From positions 18,166,001-18,230,000 of the forward strand of contig OX031059.1 in the NCBI GenBank assembly GCA_943736015.1: DNA of 64,000 nucleotides. The letters run 5' to 3'. Shown one piece after another: positions 36,701-48,700 of this stretch. The stretch comes from Tridacna crocea (lineage: Eukaryota; Mollusca; Bivalvia; Cardiida; Cardiidae). Made by a program: the position numbers and the translations under genes. How positions within the stretch are numbered: position 1 is the stretch's first letter; each line of letters opens with the position of its first letter. Under the pieces are notes generated by a model, which had not been told where the DNA came from, made no database searches, and saw only the letters and a list, made by a program, of their open reading frames with translations.

Positions 36701-39700
36701 GTCAGTACTAAAGATGCAAATTATTTATGATATTTGTAAGCTGGTACACGAATTAGAGCCATACACTTGAAAAAAGGGGGTTTAATGCATCCCTTTGATG
36801 CACGATTCTATCCAGTCATCATATCATTATGATCCATAAAATCTACTTTGATGGACAATGATTAAATCATGAGCTCGAGTGTTCCTTTGACATGCAAAAA
36901 ATGAGCAAAAGCATAAAGTTTTGAAAAAGGACTACAATCTGGAATAATTACCGGTATGCCATAAATAGAGGATCTTACATGAGATGGTTTTTGAGATAAA
37001 ATTCTATTAAATGAGTCTACAAAAAAATCTTATTAACTCATTACTACACGATCCCTACTTCTGACGGCTCTGAGAAAGAAGCCTTTAGAAAACATTGTGG
37101 GAAAAGGAGAAAATGCTGGTAACCAGCATTTTCTCCTTTTCCAACAATGTTTTCTATCCTTCCCAAATCAAATTTCAAATTTTCAGTTACTTTTATTTTG
37201 TCGTCTGCAAATTTTTTTGATTTGGACCAATCTAAAGTTCTGTTGTTCGGTAATGAGTTAAGTGAACCTTTGTGGACGAGTTTAATAGATTTTTTACCTC
37301 AAAAGCCAACGAGTGACAGATTCTTTTCATCACAAAACTGTATAACAAGAATCATAGTTCACAATGTGTTAAAAAAGAGGCATAGATGTATAATGTGTAA
37401 TGAAATTTACATGAAGCCTACAGTTGCCTCTTTGACAGGTATATTACGATAAAAAAATAGTTCAGAAGAAACTTGTATATACTGAATTTGTTTGAATGTA
37501 AAATCGATTAACTCAACAACTTTATCATGATTAAGAATGTTGACCATTAATTTCCTCCAGGAAACTTAGGTCAGCAATGTTTTTAGAGATAAAGGGTTTG
37601 ATTACAAAGTGTTGACCACATACAGCACTACTTTCATCTCATACATGTGTTAGACAAAAAAATCTGTAATTGTTGTATTACATTGAAAACTAAGGAAGTT
37701 AAGTGATAAATAGAGGATCTTACATGAGTGTTTATTTATTATCATTTTTATCAATCCAGTTGATTAAAATTGTATGACTCGAGCCTTGGCGAGCGTCAAA
37801 TACATTTTAGTCAACAAGTTTGACAAAAAAGATATTGCAAAAACAGGAATGTGAAATTCTTATCATCAATAAAACAAATGACAGACAAAAAATATCCTGC
37901 CTCATCACCTTTTGCCTATAATTATACAGTTCACATTTCCATGTTTACAACTGTAGTTCAGTTTAAAGGTGGGTATTTAGATTTTTCACTCACTGAAATT
38001 TATATGAAAAAACAATATAAATCATCAATAATCAATAATCGTAAAATTACAACTTTTTTGATGGCTGCGTAGCCTCTTGAGCTGTTTATAGTCGCATAAG
38101 AAATCAAAAAGGCATTGTGGGAACGTCCAGTGACTGGCATGTGACTAATGACGCTTAATTTCCATAACATAAAAAACAGGTAATTATTTTCTATAATGTC
38201 TTCTTTGAACGCTATATTTGAAGCTTTGTCTGTGTATTTCCAGTATGTAAATGAGCAAGTTGCTCATGGAAAAATAGAATGTGTTTCCTTTGGTGTTGAC
38301 CTGGGCTGTAGTAAATCTCTAATTTCTCTTGATGTCGGATGGTTTTCGATTAATGGGGGTTTTATAAATGAAGATGGAGAGGCTTTGGGAGTATAAGGAT
38401 AATTCTCATTATCTCCCGCTAGATGGCATTCTATAAATACTCATCTATCTAATATGGGCATCCTGGTTACAGAACCGAACCACTTTCCTACGCGACAACC
38501 GTTGAATTTAAAACTAAAATAAAGATTTACTCAATAAAGCGCTACATCGTGCAATTCACTCAGCTGTGATCAGCAGTTTAGAGAAATCTAGAGCTAAAGC
38601 AGGTCTCTTTTCTCCTCAAACATATTGATAAAAGCTTTCTTCAACATTGCTACTTTATAGAGCATATTATTACAGTCAGCCCGCTTTCGGGGCTATTGAT
38701 GCGTAATAAGACAGACGAATCTTCGACGAATATGAAATGCACAGACAACGAAGGACAATTTTTTTGCATTTTTATAACTTTTTTGTCCCAAAATCTGAAA
38801 GGCCACCTTTCAAATGTGTACATACACAAGTTGATAGCTCCATGACACTCAGACCAAAAGTAGAATAAGAACGGTCTCTGGAGGTGGTTAGTGTGACAAA
38901 TGCAAGAGTTTTGTTGTTTTTAAACAGCTTTCCTGTATTTCCTGCTGCTTTTGCTGCATTTCTTGCTTTTTATTAAACATGAAAATCAAAGACTGTTCAA
39001 CTGCACTCTTCTTAGGAACAAAGATGTCACGAAAATTAATATAAGTTCAATTTCCTGTGGATGGCTTCTCAAGCTTCACATGCTCATGACTAGAAATTGA
39101 TCAGAACTGGGACCAAAGAAAAACGATATTACACTAGTGTATTATCAAAAATAAATCAGGGTTTAACCCTTAACAAGACAACAAAATTTTAGCCCCGTTC
39201 CAAACTGAAAGCATTTTCAGACGAAACATTGTAGGAAAAGGAGAAAATGCTGGTTACCAGCATTTTCTCCTTTTCTCATAATTTTTTCATAAGCCTTCTT
39301 TCCAAAGATCGTCAAAAGTCGTCATTATGTGGTAAAGGGTAAATACATTGTCTGGGAAGATTTTTATGTGATAAATACAATATCCCATTAACTTGTTACC
39401 AAACGACAAAATTTTAGGTTTGTCCTAAACGAAAGCATTTGCAGATGACAAACTAAAAGTTCCTGAAAATTCGAAATTTGTTTTGTGAAGGGTGGAAAAC
39501 ATTGTGGAAAAGGAGAAAATGCTGGTAACCAGCATTTTCTCCTTTTTCCACAATGTTTTCTAAAGGCTTCTTTCTCAGGGTGGTCAAAAGTAGGGATTGT
39601 GTGGTAATAGGTTAATATACCTGTACCTTGCAGATAATTCTCCATTGATATACTTGTACCTTGCAGATAATTCTCCATTAATATACTTGTATCTTGCAGA

Positions 39701-42700
39701 TAATTCTCCATTAATATACTTGTACCTTGCAGATAATTCTCCATTAATATACGTGTACCTTAGAGATAATTCCTTTTGCAGGCCGTCTAACTGTTTATGT
39801 AGGATTTCAACAATCTCCCTGTTGGCTGTCAGCTCTACCTCCAGATCTTCATAATCTTTCAATGATCCAACATCATTCTGTACAGACTGTGACCCTTGGA
39901 CATTCTGTGATAGAGGCTGAATAAGTTAAACAAAAAGTTTACCACATTTACTTCACTAATCATCATATCTCAAAACATAAGATTCTATATTTGTAGAATT
40001 TTCAGATGTGTAATGAAATGTGCCTAAAATGATGGATGCACCAGAAAGTTGTGTGTTAAAGAGTAAAAAGCAATACACTAAGACAGAAGAAAATGCTATT
40101 TCTCATTTTCCACACGATTTTCAAAAACTAACTGGTCTGAATGTAGTTTAACTCTTTACCAAACAACAAAATTTTAGACTGGTCCAAACTGAAAGCATTT
40201 GCAGACGACTAAAAAAGCCCAACTCAAAAATGGATGTTTCTTTCAAGCAGGACAGAAAACATTGTGGGAAACAGAGAAAATGTTGGTTGCCAGTACATGT
40301 ATTTCTTTCTTTTCTGACAATGTTATTTTCAAAAAAGCTTCTTTTCCAGGAGTTTCAAAAGTCGGCATTGTGTGGTAAAGGGTTAAATAAACAACTTAAT
40401 AGAGAAAGCCTTTCCCATGTTTTCTATCCTGCTGGAAACAAATTTCAATTTTTAAATTAACGTTTATTTTGTCATCTGCAAACGCTTTCATATTTGGGCC
40501 AGTCTAAAATTTTGTTGTTTGGTAACTCTAGTTAAATGAGAAAACAAGACGCACCTTTATGAACTGTATGGAAAAGATTAGTGAGAAATTTCTTCAAACT
40601 TTTACAGTACACAATCTTTTCATCATAAATGAACCATGCTCTCTGAAAAAGGCATTTAATGCAGCTGCAAAAAGTACTGACAAGCTTAACCCTTTCCCAA
40701 ATGGCAAATTTTGGACTGGACCAAATTGAAAGCATTTTGCAGATGATTAATTAACCATAGCTAAAAAGATGATTTTTCTATATCATAGGGTAGAAAACAT
40801 TATGGGAAAAGGAGAAAATGCTGGTTACCAGCATTTTCTCCTTTTCCCACAATGTTTTCAAAAGACTTCTATTCCTGACCCGTAAAAACCAGAGATTTTC
40901 TGGGAAAGGGTAAACACTTTCCCACACAATGACGACTTTAGACACCCCTTGGAAAGAATTAAGCCTTTTGAAAACATTGTAGCAAAAGGAGAAAATTACC
41001 AGCATTTTCTCCTTTTCCCACAATGTTTTCTACCCTGTCAATAAACAATTGCACCATTTCAGCCACAATTAAATTGTCGTCTGCAAATGCTTTCAATTTG
41101 GACAGGGCTAAAATTTTGCCGTCTGGTAAAGGGTTAATTATCTTGGTCAAAATTAATTTCTTTTTGCAAATTTTCTGCATTCCTAACACCAATTGTAACT
41201 CGGGTTTCAGGTGAGTGTTACCATGTTAGACAAAATAGATTTTATTGATCCATAATTATGTGATGAATTGCTTGGTAGAATGCATTATGTGATGAATTGT
41301 TTGGTAGAATGCATTATATGATGACTTGCTTGGTAGAATGCATCATGAAGATGTATAAACCATAGGAATTTGACATTCTATAACCAAAATAAATGATGAA
41401 ATAGGAAATTAAAATCTCCGCTAAATAGGGGAGATTTTTTTTTCATATTTTATCATTTATTTTGATTATAGAATGTCAAATTCCTGAACATAAACCCATT
41501 GATTTCCACACAATCCCCACTTTTAGTGACCCTGAGAAAGAAGCCTTTTGAAAACATTATAGGAAAAGGAAAGAATGCTGGTAACCATGCTTTCTACCTT
41601 TCCAAAGCAAAATTTCAAATATCTGACTTTGATAGGATATATCATATCCCACAATGTTTTTCACAGGCTTCTTTCTCAGGGTCATCAAAAGTAGGGATTG
41701 TGTGGTAAATTTTATACTTATATTCTGTTTACCAATTAAACGACAAAATTTTACGCTGGACCAAATTGAAAGCATTTGCAGATGTCAAAATAGAAGTGAC
41801 TGAAAGTCTGAAAATTACCAGCTTTTCTCCTTTTCCCACAATGTTTTCAAAAGGCCTCTTTCTCGGAGTCACTAAAAGTCGGGATTGTGTGGTAAACGGG
41901 TAAATGAATCCCTTTCTGCCTATAAATGTTACTAAATACAATGACAGCTATCTTTACCTTTTTGGACCTGAAATTGGACATTTTTGAGAATAGCTTACTC
42001 CTCATCATGGCTGGTGTTTGAGTATTTATAAGAATTATGATGACAGAAATGACCTTATCAAAGGCATTAACTAATATTTACGTTCAAATCGAACAGTCTC
42101 TGTAACACAGAAAACCATGATTAGTCATCATAAATCCGGTCTGTCCTATCAGCATGAATGGGAAACACTTAAATCCATCCAGAATGCTGCATGAGTTTTC
42201 ATTTCAATTCATAAAAATCCACTTGACCTTACTGCACAATAATAATATCTGAAAAAGCCTTTTCAATGTGATAATATTTTTGAAAAACACAAAGTTGGCA
42301 CATAAATAGATGGCTCTGCCAGTTACAGTTGTGAGTTTGATCTCATGTGATAGAACAAATCTATGACATCAATCCCTTTTTTAGTATTCATGCATGTTAT
42401 AATTATTGTTTCTCCCCCTTCAACCAACCCGTCTTGACAAGGAACAGAACTATACAGTTGTCCTATAAAATCTGAATTTTTTCAACAATTTCACTGTACA
42501 TGCATCAATGCAATAGTTTAGTTTAACCCTTTACCAAACAAAAGCAGAAAGCATTTGCAGATGACAAATTAGAAGTTATTCAAACCCTGAAATTTTTACT
42601 TCAAAGTGTACAAAACATTGTGGGACAAGGAGAAAATGCTGGTAACCAGCATTTTCTCCTTTTCCCACAATGTTTTCAAAAGGCTTTTTCCTCAGGATCG

Positions 42701-45700
42701 GTTAAAAGTTGGGATTGTGTGGTAAAGGATTAAAAGCACAGATTCAATTATGACTGTATCAGATGGTATGAGCCTGCACCAAAGTAATTTGTAAAATCTT
42801 TTTAGAGATATAAAATTGTCTAGTTTTCTCACTCCACAGATGTAAAGAAATAAAATAGCCTGACTTTTGTGGTTTCCTGTCTGTTTTCAACTGTTTATTT
42901 ATCTATACATAGTTGTATACTCCTATCTTCACTGATTGTCAATGTATTCAGGACATGTACAAAACCAGATGTGGTAATATCTTATTCCGTTACCAAACGA
43001 TGAAATTTTAGACATGTCCAAACTGAAAGCAATAATTATTGCAGAAAACAAAATTAACATAACTCTAAAACTGAAATTTGTTCTGGGAGGGTAGAAAACA
43101 TTGTGGGAAAAGGACAAAATGCTGGTTACCAGCATTTTCTCCTTTTCCCTCTTCGTTTTCAAAAGGATTCTTTTCCAGGGTCGTTAAAACCAGGGACTGT
43201 TTACAAAAGGGTTAACTCTTTACCACACAATTCTGACTTTCAACGACATGGATAGAGAAAGCTATGAAAATAAAAGGGGACCATTTTCTCCTTTTCCCAC
43301 TGTCTTCTACCCTTTTTGAAACAAGTTTCAGTTTTTGGATCACATTTTATTTGTTGTTTGCAAAAACTATCAATTTAGACCAGTTGATCTTTTTTTTCCG
43401 TTTTGGTAAAGAGTTAACCCTTTACCAAAATATAATCTGGTGTTTTAAATCTTCCTTTCCCAGTGTTTCTATCCTTTCCCAACCAAATCTCACCATTTGT
43501 ACCATAGTGAACTTGTCGTCTGCAAATGTTTTTTTATCACTGACAAGTCTAAAATTTGTTGGCAAGTTGTGTTCACAGTTAATCTCTTTACTACCCATCA
43601 TACTGAAAACATTTCCAGACAACAAATCAAATGAGGTAATTATCATGGTCTTTGTGTTCAAAAGCATGAAAAGCATTATGGGAAAAGGAGAAAAGGCTGG
43701 TTACTTCCATTTTCTCCTTTTTTCCACAATGCTTATAAAAGATTTCTTTTTTGGGGCCTGTTATATGATGTGATTATAGGACAAAGAGTTATAATCAGAC
43801 AACAGTAACTACATCCCTGTTCTCATGTAGTATTAACTTCTACTGATAACTGACCCTTTTCTGATATGTTATTTCATCCCACCTATGAATCGTTTTCAAG
43901 CACATAAATGGTCTGGCCATCTGAAAACATGTTTAGAAAAGGAGAAAAATGCTGGTTATCAGCATTTTCTCCTTTTTCCACATTGTTTTCTAACCTTTCA
44001 GAGATAATTCTCCTCATTTAAGCCACATTTGGATTATCGTCTGAACTTCTTTCAATTTGGACCTGTCTTAAATTTTGTTGTATTGTACATAGTTTACTTA
44101 ACCCATTACCACCCAATCGATCCTACTTTTGACGCCCCTGAGAAAGAAGCCTTTAGAAAACATTGTAGGAAAACGAGAAAACGCTGGTAACCAGCATTTT
44201 CTCCTTTTCCCACAATGTTTTCTACCCTATCCAAATCTATTTTCAATTTTTGATTCACATTTATTTTGTCGTCTGCAAACGCTTTCAAATTGGACATGTC
44301 CAATATTTTGTGAAATGGTAAAGAGTTAACAGTGCATAATTACAAATTTCACATCCCTTCACGTGACAAATCTTAAAAGATTTCCAGCATGTTAAGATTT
44401 GATTGGCTTATACATTTCCGTAACTATTTGGGACAATGCCAAGTGATGCTGGGGGTAAAAATAGAGTATTAATTTATGCAAATAATTTTGACCTGAGTCA
44501 GGTTAACCCATTACCACACAATCCCTACTTTTGACGCCCCTGAGAAAGAAGCCTTTTGAAAACACTGTTGGAAAAGGAGAAAATGCTGGTAACCAGCATT
44601 TTCTCCTTTTCCAACAGTGTTTTCTACCCTTCCCAGAAAAAAATTCTATTTTTCAGTCACCTTTATTTTGTCGTCTGCAAATGCTTTCAATTTGGACCAG
44701 TCCAAAATTTTCTCATGTGGTAATGAGTTAAATGAAGTAAATATTAAACAACAACATTCTCTTGCAAGAGAAAATGAAAAAGTATTTGTATACTCTACTA
44801 ATAAACTCAAAATAAAACTCAATTTTGCCAAGTATGTTTCACATGAAGAAGACAATGTTTGTTTTGTGCGGTCTGATCTTGATATATATTAACCGCAAAA
44901 CAATAATACTTGTGAAAGGCACTTTAAAGGTTAAACTTCAGACAAGCATGCAAAAAAGGAGGGACAAAAGGAAAGAAAAGCTTACCTCTAGCAGGTATGA
45001 TAGGTGACTATAACGAATGCAAGAAATCTGATTTTTGATAGTTGAGATGTATGTATAGACAGATGAAGGTTTCCAGATATTCATATTTGGGTACAATTTA
45101 CATTAATTTTGCTTAACTCTTTACCAAATGATAAAATTTTTGATTTGTCGAAAGTGAAAGAATTTGCAGACAACAAAACAAATGTGAATCAAATATTGAA
45201 AATTTATTTGGAAAGGGTAGAAAAAATTGTGGAAAAAGGAGAAAATGCTGGTCACCAGCATTTTCTCTTTTTCCCACAATATTTTCAAAAGCCTTCTTTC
45301 TCAGGATCGTCAAAAGTCATGATTGTGTGATCAACAAAAGCTTAGCTGGGCCTTTTTTTAACTTATACAAATGTGAAGGGCCTGGGTTCAATCTGCAATC
45401 ACAGCACTGGGTTTCTGTGCAAGGCTGTCACAATATGACTGAAACCATGTTAAAAGTGGTGTCAATCAATTGGGGAATCCATTGGTACAAAGGTAGATCG
45501 ATCCGAGGAAACAGAAATTTATTGTCTGTAATTTATTAACTGGAGCCCCTGTGATTTATACCTATGGGGAAAGTACTTACATGTATATACACAGGTAAGC
45601 TATTTAATTCCAACATATCATGACCATTTGGGACATATGAAAAAGGCTGCCCAATATAAAAGAGGGTAAAAATAGAATTTTAACTTATTTATTATATTGC

Positions 45701-48700
45701 ATTGACTTGAGTCAGGTTAAATGGAGTGGGCAATACCAGAAATTAAACTGGGCAACTTCCCAAACACCCCCAGAAACTAGTGACAATCAATATGACTGAA
45801 TGTTAAAACTAAAAAATGATTGTAACAGTCTATTCCTTGTTTTGTATTAAAGTTTTAAAAAGTGGTCTGCGGCAAATTAAACAAGGAAAGTTGTCGGAAT
45901 GTAGATGTTAGAGTAATTATGTAGAAAATACTGACTGAAAATAGAACGGAGACATTTTTAGCACGTATTTAGAGAAAATGGGTGGTTCAAGATAATGGAG
46001 AGTAGGGGAGGGGGTACAATGATATACATGTATAAAGAGTACAAGAAATATACATCTGCAAGTTTATACAGATAAGCCTATCTGGCAGGATGTCTTTTTG
46101 ATCTTCTCTCTAGCATAATTCTAGTCAGTAGCCACAATAAGCAAGCATTGTGTACATCCTGACTGACTTTGATCACAAAGAGATTCAAATTGCAATTTGT
46201 ACTCAAGAAATGATCTGGGTCCATATTCACCAACCATTCTTAAGAATATTCTTTGTGTTATTCTCCAGAATATTCTATATTTGTAAGTAACACAACTTCT
46301 GATTGGCTAAACCATTTCATTTAGCCAATCAGAAGTTGTGTTACTTACAAATTTAGAAAACCTTGGAGAATAAGACTAAGAGTATTTTCAAGAATGGTTG
46401 GTGAATACAGGCTCTGATAACTGTGCAAGTATGACCATTTTTCAAAACCCCTTATGATAACTTTGGAAAAAGTTGTTAGCAAACAAGCAACAGCTTGTAT
46501 CTTGCATCAAGCAATTAATCCTTTTCTTGCAATATTTTCCATACCCTTGTAAAATACATATTTTCCTTACTTTCAAATATTTTCAAATCCTTTGTGATAA
46601 CGATTACAGCTGAGGTAGGTCTATAAATAGCTTATGCAGTAAAGAAGTACATAGAAGTAGAAGATCTGGGCCCGTATTCACCAACCATTCTGGAGAATAT
46701 TCTTTGTCATATTCTCCAGAATTTTCTACAGTTGTTAGTAACATAACCTCTGATTGGCTAAACCATTTGGTTTAGCCAATCAAGTTGTGTTACTTACAAA
46801 TGTAGAAATCCTCTGAGAATAAGACCAAGAATGTTCTCAAAAATGGTTGGTGAATGCTGGCCCAGACTAGATAAAGATGAGTCATGTTCTGGAAAAGGGG
46901 GATTTAGTGCATCTCCGTGACGTATCATATCAAGTAGGTCATCGTATTATGATTATAGATCCATAAAATCCATTTTTCTAACAACTGCCTGAATCATGAG
47001 GTAAAATGGTCTTTGGATATGCATAAAATTTACAAATAGTAAAAAAGCCTGTGCAAACTTCTCAGGCTGATACAGGTCAATGTCTTTTTGCAGATGCACT
47101 TAGCCCCTTTATCAGGAAGTTTGACTCAAATATAGTGTACTTACTCTTTTACACTTTGGACACACAGTGTTGCAGTTTTGAGTTTTTGTTACACCAGTTG
47201 CTGGCTCTGATATCTGTCTTTTTCCAATGCGGATTTTCTTCAGTGTAGACAAGAATTTTCCTGTTCTTCCCTGATCACTTTCACTGTCACTTCTTTCAAT
47301 GCTCTGCCCATTGTCGCCTTCACCATTTCCAGTGTAAAATGTAGACTTGGAATTTCTTGAGAAGTCATCTCTATCAATTTCACTCTGAGCACCTTTTGCT
47401 TCATTATCATTTATCAGAGTCCAGCTGCCAGTGTTAATACGACTTTCGGAATTATTTGAAAGGTCCCGCAGCAATCCAAAATCACTTCCATCCGAATATG
47501 TAGACAACTGTGAATGACTTCTATCTTTGTTATCTTCACAACTAGAGACAGACTGTGTCCCATCCTCGCCTGTTATGACTAGACTGTCTTGTGAATTAAC
47601 ACTCACTGTTGATGTGCTCATGGCATCCTGGTTTTTTCTCTCAAAGGAGAAAGGTTTATTGTTTGGTTCCTGAGCGGTTTCTTTCTGTGTTCTACCTGAA
47701 AGATACGTTACTAGAAATGTGTAATGACATGGCTGCCCCCTCAAAATGCAACTTTGACCTTTGATCTGGCTACATGGTTGTTACATCCACCAGGTCGTCT
47801 ACCTATGTTAATTATTTGTGCCACATTTCTTTAGAATCATACCATGCACCAGGGAGTTATAGGCCAGATACGATTAGCTCTGTTAACAGAACACACATAC
47901 AAACAAATGCTCAAACACACAGAGACTGGTGTAACAAAATATGCGCTCTGCATTCTAACAGCAATCTTCACATCCTTGACTGAAGCTGTATTCAACAACC
48001 ACTCAGGTTTCTATTCCACTGATTTTCAAGAAAAGGTTCTACAATGCCTTGCAAAAGGATATTCAAATGAAGAACCAGACATACATGTGAAGATCAAACT
48101 AAGAAAATTCTAGAGCCATATTGACTCGTATAAACCTTTTTTTTTTTTGGGGGGGGGGATGGAGATTCTTTGTCTTATTCTAAAGAAGTTATGATTGGCT
48201 AAACTAATTGGTTTAGCCAATCAGAAATTGTGTTGCTTTCTAAATCTAGAACACGACTAAGAGTGGCAGTAAGAATTGTTGTTGAATACAGATCCTAGAT
48301 TTACTAATCTAAAACTTCAACCACAAAGCTATGCAAGACCCTCACCATAAATGCATCAAATACAATAAATACAGGGAAGAAAAAAGAACTAATCTAAATA
48401 AATAGCCCTTAATTAATGCAACAATCCCTCTTTTAACTACCCTGTGGAAGAAGGCTATGGAAAACATTGTGGGCAAAGGAGAAATGCTTGTCTGTATCCT
48501 TCCCCCAGAATGTTTTCTACTATTTCAAGAACAAATCTAAACATTTGAGTTATATGTAAATTACTGTCTACAAACACTTTCAATATGGATTTTTCTAAAA
48601 TTTTGTCACCTCTTCACCAAACAACAAAATTTTAGACTTGCCCAAACTGTAAGCATTTTCAGATGACAAAGTATATGTGACTTAAAAAATTGAAATTTGT

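Noticed and set aside
38196-38396. 66-codon frame in repeat L as a gene
   Set aside because: It is absent from the other copy of the repeat and has no recognised domain.
43264-43773. 169-codon plus-strand frame, one of the longest in the window
   Set aside because: It runs through three joined family A MITEs (43212-43792); the length is a by-product of AT-rich repeat sequence.
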